A DNA stretch of 64,000 nt from assembly GCA_024635655.1 (NCBI GenBank), contig JAGXIL010000019.1, positions 18,812 to 82,811 on the forward strand. Direction: 5' to 3'. The stretch comes from Gillisia sp. GTDB taxonomy: Bacteria; Bacteroidota; Bacteroidia; Flavobacteriales; Flavobacteriaceae. The notes beneath the pieces were generated by a model. The model did not search any database. It saw only the letters and a program-made list of their open reading frames with translations, and was not told the origin of the DNA. A program made the translations under genes and the position numbers. Numbering within the stretch: the first letter of the stretch is position 1; every line of letters begins with the position of its first letter. Positions 36,273 through 45,351 of the stretch are shown here, one piece after another.

Positions 36273-39014
36273 ATGAGAAAATTATTAGCATTAGCATTTT
36301 TCTTAACGACTGCTGGAATTTTTGCTCAGGGAACTATAACCGGGACGGTTATGGATTCAGAAATGAATGCGCCTTTACCCGGGGCAAATGTTATTGTGGG
36401 AGGCACAAGCAATGGAACCACTACAGATTTTGACGGAAGGTTTTCCCTCAATGTTGCCAAGGCCAGCGGAGCATTAGAAATAAGTTTCGTAGGCTTCGAT
36501 AGCAGATCGATAAAATTTGAAGTCACCGGCGGGGGAACCGTGGATCTGGGAGAAATTACGTTGGAAAGTGATGCAGATGCTCTATCAGAAGTAGTCGTTA
36601 CAGGGGTTGCCGATCTGGCAAAAGACAGGCAAACTCCTGTGGCAGTATCTACAGTAAGAGCAGCAGAAATTCAGGAAAGATTAGGGTCACAGGAATTCCC
36701 CGAAATACTGAATAACACCCCTTCCATCTATGCTACCAAACAAGGAGGTGGTTTTGGGGATGCGCGAATCAACATCAGGGGCTTTGACACAAATAACTCT
36801 GCTGTAATGATCAACGGAGTTCCTATAAATGATATGGAAAATGGAAATGTATACTGGAGTAACTGGGCGGGTCTCAGTGACGTGGCTTCTGCTATTCAGG
36901 TTCAAAGGGGTTTGGGTTCATCTAAACTTGCTGTCTCCTCTGTAGGTGGAACTATTAACGTTGTCACCAGGTCTGCAGATAGAGCTGAAGGAGGTTTTGT
37001 TTCTGCCATAACAGGAAACGATGCATATTCTAAAACCGTTGTCTCCTACAACACCGGATTAATGGACAATAATTTTGCTGCAACAGTTTTATTAAGCCAA
37101 ACCCATGGAGACGGATACATTGATGGTACAGAATTCCAGGGATATAATTATTTTTTAGGCCTGGGATATAAACCAAATGACATACACGAGTTTCAATTTA
37201 CCGTAACCGGAGCCCCTCAATGGCACCATCAAAGAAGCAGAAGCAGTTCTATTGAACAGTATATTCAGTACAGCAATTCTGATGAGCCAAATATTAAATA
37301 CAATGAAAATTGGGGTTTAAGGAACGGGGAGGAATATTCATTTACCAAAAACTTCTATCACAAACCTATACTATCTATAAACTGGGAATATAACATTAAC
37401 CCGGTTACTACCCTTTCTTCATCCTTCTACGCTTCTTTTGGTCGAGGTGGAGGTACAGGAGAAATTGGAACTATAAATGGAAGACGGCAATTTGCCCTTC
37501 CCAGAACTGAAGATGGGCTTATAAGAATAGACGATATTATAAGGTACAACAGCGGGCAGACCGTTCCCGATTTTGCAAGTGAATCTAATCCAGAAGGCCA
37601 AAGAACACAAACAGACGGCATATACTTAAACCAGGGAAATAGCGACGGAAGCTCAGCAAATGGAATTACCAGAAGAGCTTCTATAAATTCTCACAACTGG
37701 TTTGGGGTCCTTGCGAATTTAAGCAACCAGTTGACTGACAACCTTACCCTTGATGTTGGAATTGATCTAAGGTCCTATAAAGGTATTCACTATAGAAGGG
37801 TTAATGATTTGTTGGGAGGGGACGCTTATTTACAAACAGACAATATTAACAACACTCCCAATCCCGTTTTAAGGGAGACCTATTCTGCCGAACCCAACTT
37901 CTGGGTATTTGCAGACATTGATAAGGAAGAGAAGATCGATTATTACAATGACGGATTGGTTCGCTGGGCCGGGGCCTTTGGTCAGCTTGAATATGTAAGT
38001 GATCAGATTTCAGCTTTTGTACAAGGTTCCATTTCCAATCAGGGATTTAAAAGAGTTGAATATTTCCTTGAAGAACCAGCCAATCAGGAAACAGATTGGG
38101 AGAATATATTAGGCGGAAATATAAAAGGAGGATTAAACTGGAATATTGATGAGAACCATAATGTGTATGCAAATGCAGGTTACTATTCTAAACAACCTCT
38201 GTTTGACGCAGTTTATATCAATTTCAGCAATGACTTAAATCCGGATCTGCAAAATGAAAAAGTAATTGGAACAGAAATAGGATATGGATTCAGATCATAT
38301 TTTCTTAGTGCTAATGTGAACCTGTACAGAACCTCCTGGGCAGATAGGTTTGAAAGCGTTGGAACTACTTTATTCTTCGATACCCCAAACGAAATAAGGG
38401 GTAATGCAAATTTAGAAGGAATTAAACAAGTACATAAGGGAATTGAAGTTGATTTTACCGGGAGAGTGACAAACAGATTGAATTTTAGAGGCATGTTTTC
38501 GCTGGGGGATTGGGAGTACGAAGGAGACGTAGAGGCCGCCTATTTTGATAATGACCAAACCCCAATTCTTGATCCTGAAGGAAATCCGGTAACGGCTGTA
38601 TTGGAACTCGATGGAGTAAAAGTTGGTGATGCAGCCCAACTAACTGCCAGTCTGGGTGCAGATTTGGAAATAGTTCGTAATTTTAAATTAGATGTGAATT
38701 ATCGTTATGTAGATAACCTGTATGCTGATTTTGATGCGACACAGGCATTGGGTAATGAAGACTTCAGAGCATTGGAATTACCTTCTTTTAATTTGGTTGA
38801 TGCAGGAGCCTCCTTTAGATTGAATTTGGGTGAGAATGCTTTAGCCTTCAGGTTAAATGTCAATAACGTCTTTGACACCATGTATATTTCTGAAGCAGAT
38901 ACGAATCTCCTTCCTGCTGATGGTGTTGATACTTACGATGGTATAAATGTAAGAAACAGGGTTTTCTTTGGCTTCGGAAGGACCTGGAATCTTGGAGCAA
39001 CTTATAATTTCTAA
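36273..39014 (+). CDS. TonB-dependent outer membrane receptor (SusC-like)
   Basis: A 913-residue receptor. The signal peptide MRKLLALAFFLTTAGIFAQG is followed by a carboxypeptidase-like CNA-B domain (TITGTVMDSEMNAPLPGANV, about 20-105), a plug domain (RINIRGFDTNNSAVMINGVP, then NVVTR) and a 22-strand barrel ending in a terminal aromatic NF. The start at 36273 was chosen because the signal peptide begins there; the longer frame adds 17 residues. No SusD partner follows, so the substrate may be a siderophore, vitamin or peptide rather than a glycan. The barrel resembles Bacteroidota receptors of unknown ligand. Confidence 0.92.
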   Translation: MRKLLALAFFLTTAGIFAQGTITGTVMDSEMNAPLPGANVIVGGTSNGTTTDFDGRFSLNVAKASGALEISFVGFDSRSIKFEVTGGGTVDLGEITLESDADALSEVVVTGVADLAKDRQTPVAVSTVRAAEIQERLGSQEFPEILNNTPSIYATKQGGGFGDARINIRGFDTNNSAVMINGVPINDMENGNVYWSNWAGLSDVASAIQVQRGLGSSKLAVSSVGGTINVVTRSADRAEGGFVSAITGNDAYSKTVVSYNTGLMDNNFAATVLLSQTHGDGYIDGTEFQGYNYFLGLGYKPNDIHEFQFTVTGAPQWHHQRSRSSSIEQYIQYSNSDEPNIKYNENWGLRNGEEYSFTKNFYHKPILSINWEYNINPVTTLSSSFYASFGRGGGTGEIGTINGRRQFALPRTEDGLIRIDDIIRYNSGQTVPDFASESNPEGQRTQTDGIYLNQGNSDGSSANGITRRASINSHNWFGVLANLSNQLTDNLTLDVGIDLRSYKGIHYRRVNDLLGGDAYLQTDNINNTPNPVLRETYSAEPNFWVFADIDKEEKIDYYNDGLVRWAGAFGQLEYVSDQISAFVQGSISNQGFKRVEYFLEEPANQETDWENILGGNIKGGLNWNIDENHNVYANAGYYSKQPLFDAVYINFSNDLNPDLQNEKVIGTEIGYGFRSYFLSANVNLYRTSWADRFESVGTTLFFDTPNEIRGNANLEGIKQVHKGIEVDFTGRVTNRLNFRGMFSLGDWEYEGDVEAAYFDNDQTPILDPEGNPVTAVLELDGVKVGDAAQLTASLGADLEIVRNFKLDVNYRYVDNLYADFDATQALGNEDFRALELPSFNLVDAGASFRLNLGENALAFRLNVNNVFDTMYISEADTNLLPADGVDTYDGINVRNRVFFGFGRTWNLGATYNF

Positions 39015-39311
39015 TAATTGCTTTTATCTTGTAGCATTTTCATTTAAACGCTACAGGATGCCACGGTTAATTGTTTCTATGATAAATAAACATATTGAAC
39101 CTGCGGTAAGTCTCACCATACACAACCTAAAAATAATATCGAACTAATTATCGAGTAACATATTAATCCTTATTTCAGACCTTTTGTAGTTCTTCCCAGC
39201 TACTTTATTCCAGAGCAGGTACATATACTTTTTATTTATTATTTTCTGACATTTCTTTATGTCAATCATTTTTAAATTACACTTATCTTGGTCCAAAATT
39301 ATAAGGATTTT

Positions 39312-40202
39312 ATGGCATCAGGATTTTTTGCCCTACTGGATGATATCGCTGCGTTAATGGATGATGTGGCAGTAATGGGAAAACTTGCCGGGAAGAAGAC
39401 CGCCGGAATATTGGGAGATGATCTCGCCGTTAATGCCGAGAAGGCATCAGGTTTCATGTCTGCGCGGGAGATCCCGGTTCTTTGGGCCATAACAAAAGGG
39501 TCTTTCCTTAATAAGATCATCATTTTGCCACTGGCATTCCTGTTAAGCTGGCTGGTACCTCCTGCTGTTACGGTTATTTTAATTATCGGCGGAATTTACT
39601 TAGCCTATGAGGGTGCTGAAAAAATATACGAATACATTTTCCCTCACGCGCATAAGACTGAAGCTCCGGTGCTGAGGGAGATAACAGAAGAAGAGGCCCT
39701 AAGCCTGGAGAAAGAAAAAATCAAATCGGCGGTTGTAACCGATTTTATACTTTCGGTTGAAATTATCATTATTGCTCTGGGCACCGTGGCAGAGGAAACT
39801 TTACTTATTCAAATTCTTGTGGTTTCTCTTATCGCTTTGGTCGCCACTGTGGGAGTTTATGGAATTGTTGCCCTGATCATAAGAATGGATGAATTTGGCG
39901 CTAAGCTGATAGAGCTGAACGACAGAGAAAACAGCATTTCTGATATTATTGGCCAATTCCTGGTGAATGCCCTGCCCTGGGTGATCAAAAGCCTCTCTGT
40001 AATTGGTACCCTTGCACTGCTTTTAGTGTCCGGCGGAATCTTTGTACATGCCATACATTATCTGCACGACCTAACTGAAAAAATTCCCGGTATAATTGTG
40101 GAGTTTCTGGCGGGGTTGATCATTGGAATTATCGCTGTGTTTGTTGTGAAAATGTTTATAAAAATCAGGAATTCATTTTCAAAAGAGCCTAAGAAAGCAT
40201 AA
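39312..40202 (+). CDS. DUF808 family membrane protein (YedI-like)
   Basis: A 296-residue multi-pass membrane protein. The N-terminal MASGFFALLDDIAALMDDVA and the following GKKTAGILGDDLAVNAEKAS are diagnostic of the DUF808/YedI family; about six hydrophobic segments follow. Function unknown. The start at 39312 matches the conserved family N-terminus; the frame from 39288 adds eight residues without support. It is a single gene after a 300-base gap that holds no recognised feature. Confidence 0.9.
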   Translation: MASGFFALLDDIAALMDDVAVMGKLAGKKTAGILGDDLAVNAEKASGFMSAREIPVLWAITKGSFLNKIIILPLAFLLSWLVPPAVTVILIIGGIYLAYEGAEKIYEYIFPHAHKTEAPVLREITEEEALSLEKEKIKSAVVTDFILSVEIIIIALGTVAEETLLIQILVVSLIALVATVGVYGIVALIIRMDEFGAKLIELNDRENSISDIIGQFLVNALPWVIKSLSVIGTLALLLVSGGIFVHAIHYLHDLTEKIPGIIVEFLAGLIIGIIAVFVVKMFIKIRNSFSKEPKKA

Positions 40203-40308
40203 CAGAAAGAGGAAATGCAGTGATCTGTATTTTTAATGGCAGTATCAGTTTATCTTCTTTCCGATTACTACCGTATTAAAATTTTTATTGCAGAACCTGC
40301 AGGTTTTT

Positions 40309-41154
40309 TTATTTCTCAAAATGTGCCATAAAATTATCCGGATGAGCACCTGTACGTTCCTCCTTATCAAGGGAATCTATTTTGTCGATATCGTCTTTTT
40401 TTATTTCAAAATCAAAAATTCCTGCATTTTCAACAATGCGTTCCCTGTGACTACTTTTGGGAATAGTACTTACCCCCTTTTGCAGATCCCACCGGAGGAT
40501 AATTTGGGCGACAGTCTTTCCATATTTATCAGCCAGATCCCTGAGAATTGCATTTTCGAGTATCCTGCCCCGCATTAATGGAGACCAGCCCTGATACTGT
40601 ATCTGGTTTTCTTTACAAAAATCCAGCAATGGTTGCTGGACCAGCCTTGGATGAAATTCATTTTGCAGTACCATAGGTTTAATACTGCTCTGATCTATTA
40701 TATCCAGAAGATGGTGTTCCATACAATTACACACGCCAATGGCTTTTACCCGGCCATCCTTATATATTTTTTCCAATGCTTTCCAGGTTTCAACATATTT
40801 CCCGGGCACCGGCCAATGGATCAGGTAAAGGTCTAGATAATCGAGGCCGAGGAGCTCCTGGGATGCATTGAAAGCCTGAAGAGTATTTTCGTAACCATGG
40901 TCACTGTTCCAGACCTTGGATGTAATAAAAAGTTTTTCCCTTGGAATTGATGATGTTCTAACAGCTTCCCCAACCCCTTTTTCATTGTTGTAAAAACTTG
41001 CAGTATCTATTAATCTATACCCGGCCTCCATCGCATTATGAACAGCATTGATCACCTCCTCCCCGTCATCTAATTTATAGACTCCAAGACCCAGCACGGG
41101 CATCTTTACCCCGTTATACATTGAAAAAGTATGGTTGTTATCCCTGATGTCCAT
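40309..41154 (-). CDS. Aldo/keto reductase
   Basis: A 281-residue NADPH-dependent aldo/keto reductase of the 2,5-diketogluconate reductase/prostaglandin F synthase-like group. The catalytic tetrad is visible: Asp and Tyr in LIDTASFYNNEKGVGEAV, Lys in FITSKVW and His in YLIHWPVPGKY. The cofactor region VSTIPKSSHRERIVENAGIF is complete. The substrate is unknown. Its neighbours (HAD phosphatase, transketolase) suggest carbohydrate metabolism. Confidence 0.92.
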   Translation of the reverse strand: MDIRDNNHTFSMYNGVKMPVLGLGVYKLDDGEEVINAVHNAMEAGYRLIDTASFYNNEKGVGEAVRTSSIPREKLFITSKVWNSDHGYENTLQAFNASQELLGLDYLDLYLIHWPVPGKYVETWKALEKIYKDGRVKAIGVCNCMEHHLLDIIDQSSIKPMVLQNEFHPRLVQQPLLDFCKENQIQYQGWSPLMRGRILENAILRDLADKYGKTVAQIILRWDLQKGVSTIPKSSHRERIVENAGIFDFEIKKDDIDKIDSLDKEERTGAHPDNFMAHFEK

Positions 41155-41291
41155 CTGGTAATTTTTTATTTCCGGTATTTAACAGGTCCAAACCCATTTT
41201 ACAAATTTAATAATTAGATAAAATAATTATGCAGAAACTGTAAATTGTAATAGAATCGGTGCAGGGTTGACATCTTCACAAGAATCAAAAT

Positions 41292-42077
41292 TTATTGGTT
41301 ACTGATAGCCAACAAATTTTCAAGTTCAACCTCTGCCAGAGAATTGACTATAAGGTCTGGTTTAAAGGCATAATCATTCATATTTTCCCGGGTTGAGACG
41401 CCGCTTAAGGTTAAGATGGTAGTATATCCCAACTGTACCCCGCCGAGAATATCTGTATCCATGGTATCTCCAATGATTATAGTTTCCCTTGCCTCCAGGC
41501 CAAGGTATTTCCTTGCTGCCCGCATCATAACAGGACTGGGTTTACCTACAGAAAAAGCCTTTTTACCGGAAGCCTCCTCGATCATTTTTACAACAGCCTT
41601 AATTCCCAAATTTGTCCATCCGGTCTTTTTTGGAGAAGGATCAAGATTAGTGGCAATAAATTTGGAACCGGATAAGATCATATCCACCGCACTGTTTACC
41701 ATTTCCAAAGTAAAATTCCTGCCTTCACCCACTACTACAAAATCCGGATTGTGGTTGACCAGGTTGTAACCTTCTTTGGCAAGGCTGGTAATTAAACCAC
41801 CTTCTCCCAAAACATAGGCACTGCCTCCCGGTTTCATAAAAGAGAGAAAAGATGCAGTGGCCATGGCACTTGTATAAACGTTCTCTTCCTTGATCTTGAT
41901 TCCCATTTTTGCCACTTTATTGACCGTATCCAGCGGGGTACGCTGGCTGTTATTGGTCATAAATAAAAATGGAATCTTTTTCTTCTGAAGCTGGGCTATA
42001 AATTTATCGGCTCCGGGAATAAGCGTATCGTTTCCGTAAATTACCCCATCCATATCAATTAAAAATCCCTTTTTCAT
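41292..42077 (-). CDS. HAD-IIA family phosphatase (NagD-like)
   Basis: A 261-residue HAD hydrolase. Motif I is FLIDMDGVIYG (DxDGV), motif II FLFMTNNSQRTP, motif III is the Lys in VGKPSPVMMRAA, and motif IV is IIIGDTMDTDILGGVQLGY. The cap domain is type C2A as in NagD (nucleotide or sugar phosphatase). Complete. It lies 170 bases downstream of the transketolase C-subunit gene on the same strand. Confidence 0.92.
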   Translation of the reverse strand: MKKGFLIDMDGVIYGNDTLIPGADKFIAQLQKKKIPFLFMTNNSQRTPLDTVNKVAKMGIKIKEENVYTSAMATASFLSFMKPGGSAYVLGEGGLITSLAKEGYNLVNHNPDFVVVGEGRNFTLEMVNSAVDMILSGSKFIATNLDPSPKKTGWTNLGIKAVVKMIEEASGKKAFSVGKPSPVMMRAARKYLGLEARETIIIGDTMDTDILGGVQLGYTTILTLSGVSTRENMNDYAFKPDLIVNSLAEVELENLLAISNQ

Positions 42078-42247
42078 ATTTTCTTTTTTTAGTTAAGCTA
42101 AAAGCTGTTCAAAATTTTATAGGTCCACAAAAGATCAAAGGATAATTTGTTTACTGTTTACCATCTATATTACAATTTATGAAGGTTTCAAGGGCAACTA
42201 AGGATTGTCATTATATTATCTTATTTGTGTGCTTATTTGCTTCAGCT

Positions 42248-43201
42248 TTATTTTCTTTCGATAACTTTTTGAGCAGCTTTAACTATGGCATCGCTGTTAA
42301 GACCATACTTTTCCATAAGCTTCTCGGGAACTCCACTTTCTCCAAATGTATCCATGGTAGCTATAAACTCCTGAGGGGTAGGTTTGTTCCTTGCCAGGAA
42401 TCCTGCAACACTTTCCCCAAGGCCTCCCAGGTAATTGTGCTCCTCTGCGGTGACCACACATCCGGTCTTATTAACCGACTTCAGGATAGCCTCCTCATCG
42501 AGGGGTTTGATGGTATGTATATTTATGACTTCAGCTGAAACTCCTTTGCTCTCCAATTCTTCTGCCGCCTGAAGCGCTTCCCACACCAAATGGCCTGTAG
42601 CGATAATAGTGACATCTGTTCCTTCATTGAGCATCACGGCCTTACCTATTTCAAATTTTTGATCGGGATCTGTGAATACAGGAACTTTTGGCCTTCCGAA
42701 TCTCAGGTACACAGGGCCAACATAATCTGCAATGGCAAGGGTTGCTGCTTTGGTCTGATTGTAATCACAGGGATTTATAACCACCATTCCCGGCAGCATC
42801 TTCATAAGCCCTATATCCTCCAGGATCTGATGCGTGGCACCGTCTTCACCAAGGGTAAGCCCCGCGTGAGATGCACATATCTTTACGTTCTTATCTGAAT
42901 AGGCTATAGACTGGCGAATCTGGTCATACACTCTTCCCGTGGAGAAATTGGCAAAAGTCCCTGTAAAGGGTATTTTTCCGCCAATGGTAAGTCCTGCTGC
43001 TATTCCCATCATATTGGCCTCAGCTATTCCCACCTGGAAAAAGCGCTCCGGATTCTCGTCTATAAAATCCTGCATCTTTAATGAACCTACAAGATCGGCA
43101 CAAAGTGCAACCACATTGGGATTGGTTCTGCCCAGCTCTGTAAGGCCGGCTCCAAATCCGCTCCTGGTGTCATTCTTTTCTGTATATGTGTATTTTTTCA
43201 T
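42248..43201 (-). CDS. Transketolase, C-terminal subunit
   Basis: A 317-residue protein corresponding to the pyrimidine-binding and C-terminal domains of transketolase, in the two-subunit (split) form. RSGFGAGLTELGRTNPNVVA, then FQVGIAEANMMGIAAGL (with the ThDP-activating Glu) and GEDGATHQILEDIGLMKMLP are typical. The N-terminal subunit that supplies the diphosphate-binding GDG motif should precede it; only a truncated fragment does (43242-43583), 40 bases upstream. The subunit is therefore probably inactive unless another N-subunit is encoded elsewhere. Confidence 0.92.
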   Translation of the reverse strand: MKKYTYTEKNDTRSGFGAGLTELGRTNPNVVALCADLVGSLKMQDFIDENPERFFQVGIAEANMMGIAAGLTIGGKIPFTGTFANFSTGRVYDQIRQSIAYSDKNVKICASHAGLTLGEDGATHQILEDIGLMKMLPGMVVINPCDYNQTKAATLAIADYVGPVYLRFGRPKVPVFTDPDQKFEIGKAVMLNEGTDVTIIATGHLVWEALQAAEELESKGVSAEVINIHTIKPLDEEAILKSVNKTGCVVTAEEHNYLGGLGESVAGFLARNKPTPQEFIATMDTFGESGVPEKLMEKYGLNSDAIVKAAQKVIERK

Positions 43202-43241
43202 CTTTTTGTTTTAGTCATTCACGGCATTATTATTTTTCAGT

Positions 43242-43583
43242 CTAATAATCCCCTAAAGTTTCAGGATTCTGTGCCAGGGCTTTTTCCAGTTGTTCGTCAT
43301 TGGGTGCTTTACCATGCCAGGCGTGGGTGTACATCATAAAATCTACCCCGTGGCCCATGACCGTATGCATAAGGATGCAAACAGGTTTTCCTTTACCTGT
43401 ACGGGATTTGGCTTCTTTGAGAACATTTGCCACCTCCTGCAGGTCATTGCCCTTTTCAGTCTCCAGCACATCCCAGCCAAAGGCCTCAAACTTGGCTTTA
43501 AGATCTCCCAGTGGCAATACATTTTCTGTACTTCCATCTATTTGCTGCCCGTTAAGGTCAATGGTAGAAATAAGATTATCCAC
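43242..43583 (-). pseudogene. Truncated transketolase, N-terminal subunit
   Basis: Only the last 113 residues of the N-terminal subunit remain (family length about 280). The fragment begins at the equivalent of residue 165 with DNLISTIDLNGQQIDGSTEN and ends normally (THAWHGKAPNDEQLEKAL). The missing part includes the ThDP diphosphate-binding GDG...N motif. Upstream the frame stays open for about 20 unrelated codons to a TAG, with no ATG; GTG at 43583 could start it. The homology ends sharply near 43590, where sequence of another origin on the plus strand begins, so a deletion joined two genes. Confidence 0.85.
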
Positions 43584-43688
43584 CTTATTACCGGATGAGG
43601 ATAGGGAGGCAAAAAAACTTCGCCTAACCTATTTTGGAGAAGATAGCGGCCGGAACTTCCCGGACTTGATACTTTTCAGGGAGCTCTT

Positions 43689-43769
43689 ATGAACCTGAGG
43701 ATGATCACCAGTCATATTTTCACCACTGAAGAATTTGAAGAAGCCTTAAATTCAGCTAGTTTAAGGTAA
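43689..43769 (+). pseudogene. C-terminal remnant of a zinc-type alcohol/polyol dehydrogenase
   Basis: A 26-codon tail (MNLRMITSHIFTTEEFEEAL, ending at 43769) resembles the last residues of sorbitol/threonine-type dehydrogenases (…ITHxFPLEEFEEAL). The open sequence just upstream on the plus strand (43590-43688) is of uncertain origin. It faces the truncated transketolase gene, so both lost their upstream parts to the same rearrangement. Recognition rests on a short motif. Confidence 0.5.
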
Positions 43770-43792
43770 TATACAGGCCTACCTGTATATAA

Positions 43793-43826
43793 AAAAGGTG
43801 CCACGAAAATGGCACCTTTTGTTTTT
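43793..43826. terminator. Bidirectional terminator
   Basis: AAAAGGTGCCA (43793-43803) pairs with TGGCACCTTTT (43810-43820), with T-rich flanks on both strands. It serves the dehydrogenase remnant (+) and the thioredoxin-like gene (-). A second small palindrome ATACAGG-CCTA-CCTGTAT precedes it (43771-43787). Confidence 0.85.
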
Positions 43827-43858
43827 CCATATTATTTGTATAATATCAGTATGGAAAA

Positions 43859-44455
43859 TTAATTTTCCACTTCCACTTCCTTTTCTTTCAGGATCTCTAG
43901 AAATTCCTTTTGAAGGCTTAAGCTTTTATCCCTCGCATACCAGGTGTGTAATTCTTTTTCAAAAGCTTCCCAATCCCGGCCTGCAGGTTCTTTTTTCCAG
44001 GCCATAAAGATCTCTTGCGCAGCTGCCGGCCTTGGCCCCCAGGTAAACAATTCCTCTCCTTCAAGGTCATAACTTACCAGTTTAGGAATAGATCTGCTGC
44101 CGTTGGTCAAATACTTATCCATTAGCTCAGGGTTTTCCTCTCTCATCACGATCTTTAGGTTGATCTTCTCTGATACTGCTGCTATTCTTGCTATCACCGG
44201 AAGACTTTGGGCACTATCACCACACCAGGCCTCGGTAATTACCACCCATTGCTGGGGTTGAGTTATGTTTTGTAAAACGTTTATTAATTCCGGATGCAAA
44301 ATCAGGGTCTTGTTCAGCCTGGACATCCTTCGGGCGTTCAAAGCGGTAAACTCTGAAAGCGCCTCGGTTTGGTTGATACCGGAGGTTTTTCCGGCAATCA
44401 CCAATTCCAATACCCATTCGTAAAATTCCTCGTAAGAGTAAGATGGTTTATTCAT
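43859..44455 (-). CDS. Thioredoxin-fold family protein
   Basis: A 198-residue cytosolic protein of the thioredoxin superfamily. The active-site region reads WVVITEAWCGDSAQSLPVIA: one Cys with Gly-Asp-Ser-Ala replacing the usual CxxC, typical of the thioredoxin-like group annotated in Bacteroidota. ELMDKYLTNGSRSIPKLV carries the cis-Pro (SIPK). Probably a disulfide or peroxide-linked function; not a classical thioredoxin. It ends at the bidirectional terminator. Confidence 0.85.
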   Translation of the reverse strand: MNKPSYSYEEFYEWVLELVIAGKTSGINQTEALSEFTALNARRMSRLNKTLILHPELINVLQNITQPQQWVVITEAWCGDSAQSLPVIARIAAVSEKINLKIVMREENPELMDKYLTNGSRSIPKLVSYDLEGEELFTWGPRPAAAQEIFMAWKKEPAGRDWEAFEKELHTWYARDKSLSLQKEFLEILKEKEVEVEN

Positions 44456-44757
44456 TGTAGGGATTTTGTTTTTTGTTGCTGTTTAAAACCGGGTTCTTAT
44501 TTAAAACAATTATTAAGGTGTTTCGGCGCATAAACTTCTGGATCTGTCTGTGTTTTAACCAAAACATTACAAAACCCGAAATCTGCCTGCAACGTTGATT
44601 ATTTTAGAATTAAAAAATAATTCTCTGTAATTCTTTACAGATTCAGGTTATTAATAAAGAAATGCTAAAGGTTTTATGGTGTTTATCGATTTGAGTAACT
44701 TATAGTCAAAGGTTTAAAATAGTGTCCTTTTATAATTTTATTTAAAACTGAAAATAA
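44456..44757. other. Divergent intergenic region, thioredoxin-like / redoxin
   Basis: 302 bases that should hold two promoters. One small palindrome, TCTGTA-6-TACAGA (44624-44641), could be an operator for a shared regulator. No gene seen. Confidence 0.35.
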
Positions 44758-45327
44758 ATGAGAAGCGATATAAAAGAAGGGAATAAATTTCCTGATTATG
44801 AACTGCCCGATCACAATGGCCAAAAAAGAAAGTTAAGTGATCTTCAGGAAAAAGATCCGGTTGCTCTTGTTTTGGCACGAGGGGGCTTTTGTCCCAAGGA
44901 AGATCTTCAACATCAATGGATGGCAAAAATGCAGAGGGAGTTAAAAGTTGGGTATTGCAGGTTTATAACCATAAGTACAGATTCAAAACTGGAAACCCTG
45001 GAATGGCGTACCCGGCTGGGAGCCCACTGGCCTTTTTTGTGCGACGAGGGCAGAATGATTCAAAAGGATCTGGAAATAAAGGAATACACAGATCCCAGGC
45101 ATAACCCAATGATTCCGTATAGTATCATTCTGGAACCGGGATTAAAAATATTTAAGATTTATAATGGTTACTGGTATTGGGGCAGGCCTACTCCCGAGGA
45201 GATGAGGCAAGACTTTCGTGAGATTTCAAAGAACATCCGACCGGACTGGGACCTTTCCGATTCGCAGGTGAAAAAACGATGGGAGAACAACCAGAAAGAA
45301 TATTTTTTCCCGTATAAGAAGGAATAA
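44758..45327 (+). CDS. Redoxin (AhpC/TSA-like) domain protein
   Basis: A 189-residue peroxiredoxin-like protein. The N-terminal KFPDYELPDHNGQKRKLSDL is the usual AhpC/TSA opening, and VALVLARGGFCPKEDLQHQW contains the only likely catalytic Cys (RGxFCP, as in the RGxWCPxC subgroup, with Glu where the second Cys would be). LGAHWPFLCDEGRMIQKDL and IPYSIILEPGLKIFKIYNGY complete the fold. It may reduce peroxides by a one-Cys mechanism. Divergent from the thioredoxin-like gene, so the two may work together. Confidence 0.82.
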   Translation: MRSDIKEGNKFPDYELPDHNGQKRKLSDLQEKDPVALVLARGGFCPKEDLQHQWMAKMQRELKVGYCRFITISTDSKLETLEWRTRLGAHWPFLCDEGRMIQKDLEIKEYTDPRHNPMIPYSIILEPGLKIFKIYNGYWYWGRPTPEEMRQDFREISKNIRPDWDLSDSQVKKRWENNQKEYFFPYKKE

Positions 45328-45351
45328 GCCTGAGCAAAGTAGTTTGTTCTG

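Noticed and set aside
43300..43688. Plus-strand 130-codon frame across the transketolase fragment
   Set aside because: Most of it is antisense to the transketolase remnant; only the part after 43590 could be a remnant of another gene and it could not be identified.
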